Made by a program: the position numbers and the translations under genes. From Megascapheus bottae (lineage: Eukaryota; Chordata; Mammalia; Rodentia; Geomyidae), in the NCBI GenBank assembly GCA_024803745.1, contig JANJXV010000024.1, positions 5,612,106-5,676,105 on the forward strand: 64,000 nt of DNA, written 5' to 3'. This document shows, one piece after another, positions 58,433-64,000 of the stretch; within the stretch, counting starts at the first letter, position 1; every line of letters begins with the position of its first letter. The notes beneath the pieces are model-generated. The model saw nothing but the letters and a program-made list of their open reading frames with translations. It searched no databases and was not told the DNA's origin.

Positions 58433-58942
58433 AGAATACTTTAATCTTCCAATATTGGCACATGGGAATTACAATTTGACATGTCTATTTGTCTGTCCTT
58501 TGCTTGTTAATCAGTTACTCTTTTCATTATTCTCTCCAAATCTTGGGTTTTTTTTTTTAGCACTTATACACATTGAGTACTATGATGATATTTATTCCTC
58601 TTTCCCTTTTCTATCCATCACCCTCCTCCCACAATCCCACCCATTCTAAGTATATTTCAGTTTCTTGATAGACATTTTATTAAACTATATGCTAATGACC
58701 AGAGATTACTCAGGGTAGTTTCATTTCTTAATGTTCTAAACTTTGGTTAACTTCATCATGTCTAAATTCAGAAGGAAAGGAGGTTGTGTTTTGGGTTTAA
58801 ATCCACATATGAGACTTTGAAGTCTCATTGACTTTCTGAAAGTGGCTTGTTTTGCAGTTTGTTTTGCTCAGTGTATTTTCCAAATCTACCCATTTCCATG
58901 CAAGTGTTATTATTGTATTTTTCCTGATGGCTGCCCAAAGGT

Positions 58943-58995
<53 letters not shown>
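58943..58995. repeat. (CA)n microsatellite
   Basis: About 26 CA units within an old L1. Confidence 0.97.
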
Positions 58996-58997
<2 letters not shown>

Positions 58998-59056
58998 AAT
59001 GACATCACTAAATGTAATAGGTTAGTTTTACTGTTCTATTTCTATGCTTGATTTTT

Positions 59057-59315
59057 TTTTTGCAAGATCTGGGACTTGAACTCAGGGCCTAAGCATTGTC
59101 CTTGGGCTTTCTTTTTTTTTTTTCTTGCCAATCCTGGGCCTTGAACTCAGGGCTGGAGCACTGTCCTTGGACTTTCTCAAGTCTAGAGCTCTACCACTTG
59201 AGCCTCAGCACCACTTCTAGCTTTTTGCTTTCTATGTATGTGGTACCGAAGAATCAAACCCAGGTCTTCGTACATGCTAGGCAAGCACTCAACCACTAGG
59301 CTAGACTCCCGGCCC
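59057..59315 (-). mobile_element. Trimeric IDL-Geo-Geo' SINE with TSD
   Basis: In element orientation: full IDL (59315 down to about 59230), full Geo (down to 59124), an A-rich linker (59112-59123), then a second partial Geo unit (59111 down to 59062, keeping the 3' half with TTGAACTCAGGGCC complement), and a tail. A single 16-bp exact TSD, TCTATGCTTGATTTTT, encloses all of it at 59041-59056 and 59316-59331. Confidence 0.9.
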
Positions 59316-60019
59316 TCTATGCTTGATTTTTGAGGAAGCTGTAGAGATAACCACATTATTAACTTAGAGACCAATGCAGTAGGGTCTCTTCACCATTTCC
59401 TCATCCACACATCATATTCTTGATGATGGTCATTCTGACTGGAGGGATGTTTATTTGCTATATGTGCTTATTCTGAGAAGTGTCTGTTTATCTCTTTGCC
59501 CATTTACTGACTGGGTTATTGATTATTTAGAGGTTCAATTTCTTGAGTCCTTTTTACATTGAGTTTGTTAGAAACTTTTCACATATACATATACTTATCA
59601 AAGATTTTTCATAATGTCAGTTTTCTATTTACCTTAGACACGATATTCTGAAGCTTTTAAACTTGTTACAGTTCTACTTAGTAATTCCAGATTCTGAGCC
59701 GCTAGTTCTCTACTCAGCAAGTTCTTGCCAAGGCCAGTGAGTTCTAATGTTTCCCCTATTTATTCTTGTAGTATGTCTTTTATCCACTCTAAATTGACAT
59801 TAGTAAAGGGTAACAGGCATTCAGTTTCAATCTTGTGGGTACAAATGTCCAGTTTTTCCAAAACCATCTGTTGAAGAAGTTCTCTTTTCTCAAGTATTTA
59901 TTTTTGGTTCCCTTGTAAAAATATCAGATGGCTGTTGGCATGCAGGTTTATTTCTAGAACGTCTAGATTGTTCAAGGTACATGACACTGAAATTCAAATA
60001 AGAAATGGTAATGTAGATG

Positions 60020-60268
60020 GATGAATTGAAGCAATTGCTCTTTTGAAACCTTTCAATTTATATAAGTCATCACAGTCCTCACAAGAAAATATGTTGGAAA
60101 TGAACTTTACAATGTGGGGGAAGATTGGAGGGGAAGGAAAGTTGGAGAAAAGTATGAGAGAGGGTAACAATGTTCAACAAGACATGTATGTCATATGTAA
60201 CTGTAATTATTATGTAATTGTAATTCGTGTGTATAATACCCTGGCAATAAAATTAAATTAAAAGAAAA
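60020..60268 (+). mobile_element. Older L1 3' UTR
   Basis: A G/A-rich block (about 60113-60155), TGTCATATGTAACTGTAATT and CCCTGGCAATAAAATTAAATT give the layout of an older rodent L1 tail, different from the young subfamily here. Confidence 0.6.
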
Positions 60269-63200
60269 AAGTTAAAATAAAATGAACCAGAGGAAAATGG
60301 GAAATAAATTGAATTATTAAATAAGGCATACTAATTTTATATGGTGCATTGCAGATTGGATTTGATAATTATATATTTATATACTGTTATCAGAAGAAGT
60401 AACTATGTGGTAAAAATCCTCTTCTTGAATATGTCTAATAAGACATATCTAAATAAGTTGTATGTTTATATTGAAAATAAAAATTTCTGCCTCAATAATT
60501 TGGATGAGAGAAGAACAATCAAGAAATTTTTTAAAGTAGATCATTGATACAAATATCCAATATTCACTTTAATATGGACAACAGAATTTGTATATAACAA
60601 CTGTGAAAACTGGTCTACAATCATCTAGAAAATTCTCATATCTCTATAAATAAACTAGTGGGAAAAATTATTTGCCTGTTTTTTAATCAGTAAGAATTTA
60701 TAGCGCTAATCTCAGTCACTACGTAAATACAAATTCAAAGCATAGTGTAGACCATTTTAACATGATTGCTTCTGAGAAGCAGAAAAAAAAAAATACAGGG
60801 AAACAAAAAGCCTAAAGTTACATAAGTAGAGTACTCAAAAACAAAAACATAATAAAGTCATTTAAATTTAATGACTTACTGAAGTTTGTAGTCTCACTGC
60901 TTATTATCTAGGTATCTGAACTTCTTAAAATTTTTTTTAGAAAAGGAAAAAAATGTAAGCCAAAACAATGCTATAGAAGTTTCCTGGTTGATATCACTTC
61001 TATGGCTCCATTAATGTGGGATTAAATGGTGATGTGTCTCAGGGGATTTCATTTGAAATGTGCATTGGTTGATTCTTTTATCTCAAATACACACTGCCAC
61101 ACTTTCTTGAATTACTTCATGTCTAATTGCAAAACATTCTGTGAGGCAAGTCTTCGGCTTTTTTCATTCTCAACCTAATTCATTTTCTTTTCTAAGGTTG
61201 ATTTTTTAATAAGGAGTGTAAGTTGGTAATGTGGATTATATTGCTGAGAATGATCATCACATTGATAAAATGATGCTTGCAATTTCACACATTGCCAGTT
61301 TTAATGAGGAGGTAATGCATTTACTTTGTTCTGAGTGTTCTTTCTCCCAGTGTTATTTTGAGATTTACTTACTTTGCCCTTTCATCTCTAGCAAGAGTGG
61401 GAAAAGTTTCAAAATCAAACACATAGGTTTGTTCAATGTTACGTCTACATCTAAAGAAGGAATTTAATTCACCTTATGCTGACTCTCCTATTTAACTGGC
61501 ACTACCCTGTCTGTGAGGGCCTTGTGCCATTGTGGCAGATGGCTAGAAAGTAGGGAGCACAGAGACCATGTTGATTTGTCAAATTTGCTTATAGAGGGTG
61601 GCATTTACAGTCAGAATGGAAAATGTTGATCTCGGAAAATTTCTCTGCCTTTGGAAAGACAGTATGTTATGGTTGTTTTTCCAGAACCAAAGTTTCTTTA
61701 AAAAATAAATCCTGATTATGATCAGACTTTTGAAAACAAATTACTTAATTTTTTTTCTAGTACAATAGTACATCAATGAAGAATTGAGTCTGTAACAGAA
61801 TAGATTTAGTAGAACTTTTCCTAGAGGCATAAGTATGCTCTCAATAAATAAAGAAGATAGAAAAATATAGAAAATAAGTTGCTTTTTTTTCTTCTCTGGT
61901 ACAACCACACGGATACATATTTGCTCCATATTTCATCACTAGCTCTTGGGATTTTTCTTAATTTTATTGCAAAGGAAATTCATATTATGCCATGATAAAC
62001 AATGAAAGTGAATTTGCCTAAGGACTGTTTTATAAAAGTAAGACCATTTTTTGGCTAGATAGGACAAGTTTTGTATTGAATCATTATTTTAAAAATATCA
62101 ACTACCCCTTAAATTTCAAAAGATTTTTTCACAAAATTGGAATGTTTTTATCTAATAAATAACTAATGTATGTAACTTTTCTGAGTTATTGAAAAATAAT
62201 GATTACTGGTTGAAATAATTAAAATTAATTCACATTAAATGTATTTTGAGTTCCAGTGTTTTCAACTTTTTTGAGTCTTTAAATATACAATATTAAATAT
62301 ACTATACTATAGATTTATATCCCTGGCAATATATTGTCATTTATTTACAAAAGATTTAAGTATATACCAATATTTTATATTATGGAAATAATGATAATAA
62401 TTTGATGGCCCTCACTACATAAGATTGGCCAAAAATATTTAGATAGACCTAAGTGTTTTATTTGTTATTTTTGAAAGACATTCTTAACCACTATTATGGT
62501 ATTAGATCCTGTTGGAGTTACAAAAGTTTCTATAATATACTCATCACCTATGAGTAAAAAGTATTGAAATAAATTATGTAAACCTCAAAGGAAATTATTC
62601 TGGCCATATGCATTATCATTCAAAGTTCTTAGAACTACTGAATGCCCTAGCAGTTGTTTTATTACTAAATAAATCCAACTGGAAAGATTAAACTTTTTTG
62701 ATAACACAATTGACTAGAATTTGTTTAAAATACGATTATTGCAACGTCTATTTTCATGAAGTAGTCTTTACCATTAAATTATTCAGCATTTCTTTTTTCT
62801 TTTGCTTTTTCTTATTGAGTTGTTCTATAAGAGATAAAATTGCTTCTTAGTAAAATATGGCAACAATACAAACAAAAAGGAATGAAAGACTCATCCTCTA
62901 ATGTGAGAACAGAATTATATAAAATCTAGCTGCCTATAAATTAAAACATGATAAAATTACATTGTAATACTACTTACTAAGAAAATTCCCTTTACCTTTT
63001 GTCACTCAAGTAACTACTAACAGGCATAAGTATGATTTCATGATGTTTATACTTTCAAGGAATCTTCACTATTGTCATTTGAATCGTTGATGATTTAAAG
63101 GGAAATATTTTCTGATCCAGTTGTGGGAAATGGTTGAACTATCAGATATTAACTCAAAATTCCTAACTAGAAATTTAAAGGACATTAATATTTTTCTTTC

Positions 63201-63942
63201 TTTTTCCCCTTTTTGTTTTTATAGTACTGTTGGTTCAAAATCAGTGTCTTGAATTTCTAGGCTGGTGATATCACACTCCTTTTCACTGGTGATTTTTATA
63301 AAGTCTTCTCACATATCTCACTCATCAGAGAAGATGAGTCTACAGAAAGAGTTTCACTTATATTCTGTTAAAGTCTGCTCACTTGAAGAAACTCTACTTA
63401 TTAGTAGTCAAGATCTTCCTCACACTGCACATACTTGGACACTATGAAACAGGAAGAAAGGCCAGGACTTTCTCATTGAAAGAGTTACCAACCAGCAACT
63501 CTTTGGCCTTGATATTGGTACTCCTTAGTACATTCCTCCTCTCTTCCTGATCACAGAGGTTTTCTCCATTCCCAGGAATAGATACCTGAATAAATAGCCT
63601 GTTTCCCTAAGTCTCCTATAAGATTCCTCAAACACTTCGATCTGTGACAGATGTAGGATGGCAGCCGGTCAAGATTACCTGAAGGACAGGAGTTAAGTAT
63701 GTAGATTTTTGGATGTAAACTAAGAGAATATATCCTTATGGAAGTGTGGCCAAGAAATAATATGAAGAACATTTTCAGAAAAGCCAGAAGTCAGCTTAGA
63801 ATATCACAAATGAAGGGCATAATGGAAGAGGTGATCCTGAAAAAGAATTATACACATAAATTCACATGCTCAATGGATATCCCTTGATACAACTATTTGA
63901 AAATGAATAAAATCAAAGCAAGGTTTAAAAAATACTGACGTC
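60269..63942. other. 3.7 kb unrecognised AT-rich sequence
   Basis: No transposon, exon or RNA gene is recognised. Open frames are short (under 80 codons) and lack protein motifs. It is the longest repeat-free stretch of the window by my reading. Confidence 0.45.
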
Positions 63943-64000
63943 AGCTGAGTGCCAGTAGCTCATGCCTGTAAATCTGACTACTCAGGAGGCTGACATATGA
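63943..64000 (+). mobile_element. 7SL-type SINE head, cut by the window edge
   Basis: GCCAGTAGCTCATGCCTGTAA and CTACTCAGGAGGCTGAC match the head of the local 7SL-Geo family. The rest lies beyond the window. Confidence 0.88.

Larger units (their letters stand above)
58540..59965 (-). mobile_element. Old L1 (3' UTR and ORF2), reverse, hosting a SINE
   Basis: Inverted 3' UTR (CTCCCACAATCCCACCC), ORF2 C-terminal complement (GTTTTGCTCAGTGTATTTTCC), then after the inserted SINE further ORF2 (TTGCCCATTTACTGACTGGG, TCTTGCCAAGGCCAGTGAG, GCATGCAGGTTTATTTCTAG). A (CA)n tract also grew inside it. The frame is destroyed. Confidence 0.8.

Overview
This is a 64 kb piece of a mammalian nuclear genome. It is AT-rich, I see no exon of a cellular gene, and its recognisable content is almost entirely retrotransposons and microsatellites set in unrecognised sequence. 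The lineage can be narrowed from the SINEs. About a dozen copies are dimers of a tRNA-Ala/ID-like left unit and a second right unit. As I remember the literature this is the IDL-Geo family, confined to geomyoid rodents (kangaroo rats, pocket mice, pocket gophers). A second abundant SINE has a B1/7SL-like head and the same kind of right unit. Young L1 tails, older L1 layers, B1-dID-like relics and a MIR fragment fit a rodent genome. The window is probably a gene desert or the inside of a very large intron.

Layout: 0-15 kb holds a SINE with clear target-site duplications (TSDs), several L1 3' ends (one keeps the open C-terminal part of ORF2), a 43-bp tandem repeat, a solo class II ERV LTR inserted in an old L1, and four 7SL-Geo SINEs. 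15-31 kb is mostly unrecognised AT-rich DNA with old B1-type SINEs, an old L1 at 27.4-28.0 kb, a (GAAA)n tract and a 220-bp purine-rich tract. 31-41 kb has a SINE with an inverted 5' half, (GATA)n, a MIR, a stand-alone IDL monomer and two L1 3' ends facing each other. 40.2-43.3 kb is a nest of reverse-strand L1 ORF2 relics carrying younger SINEs. 44-50 kb has three long CA/TG tracts in unrecognised DNA. 51.5-56.2 kb has a tail-to-tail SINE pair around a (TC)n tract, a rearranged young L1, and a second solo class II LTR with two tandem-repeat blocks. 58-60.3 kb is an old reverse-strand L1 carrying a three-part IDL-Geo-Geo SINE. 60.3-63.9 kb is unrecognised.

Nothing here works together as a pathway. 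The biology is retrotransposition: L1 supplies the enzymes and the SINEs use them, as the A-tails and 10-16 bp TSDs show. The points most worth a second look are: the modular right unit shared by two SINE families with pol III box-like motifs; the trimeric and monomeric SINE variants with intact TSDs; a likely twin-primed L1 with an inverted open segment; and an LTR with three 12-bp-spaced matches to the NR5A/ERR binding motif. Family names come from remembered consensus sequences, not database searches, and boundaries without a stated TSD are good to about 5-30 bp.
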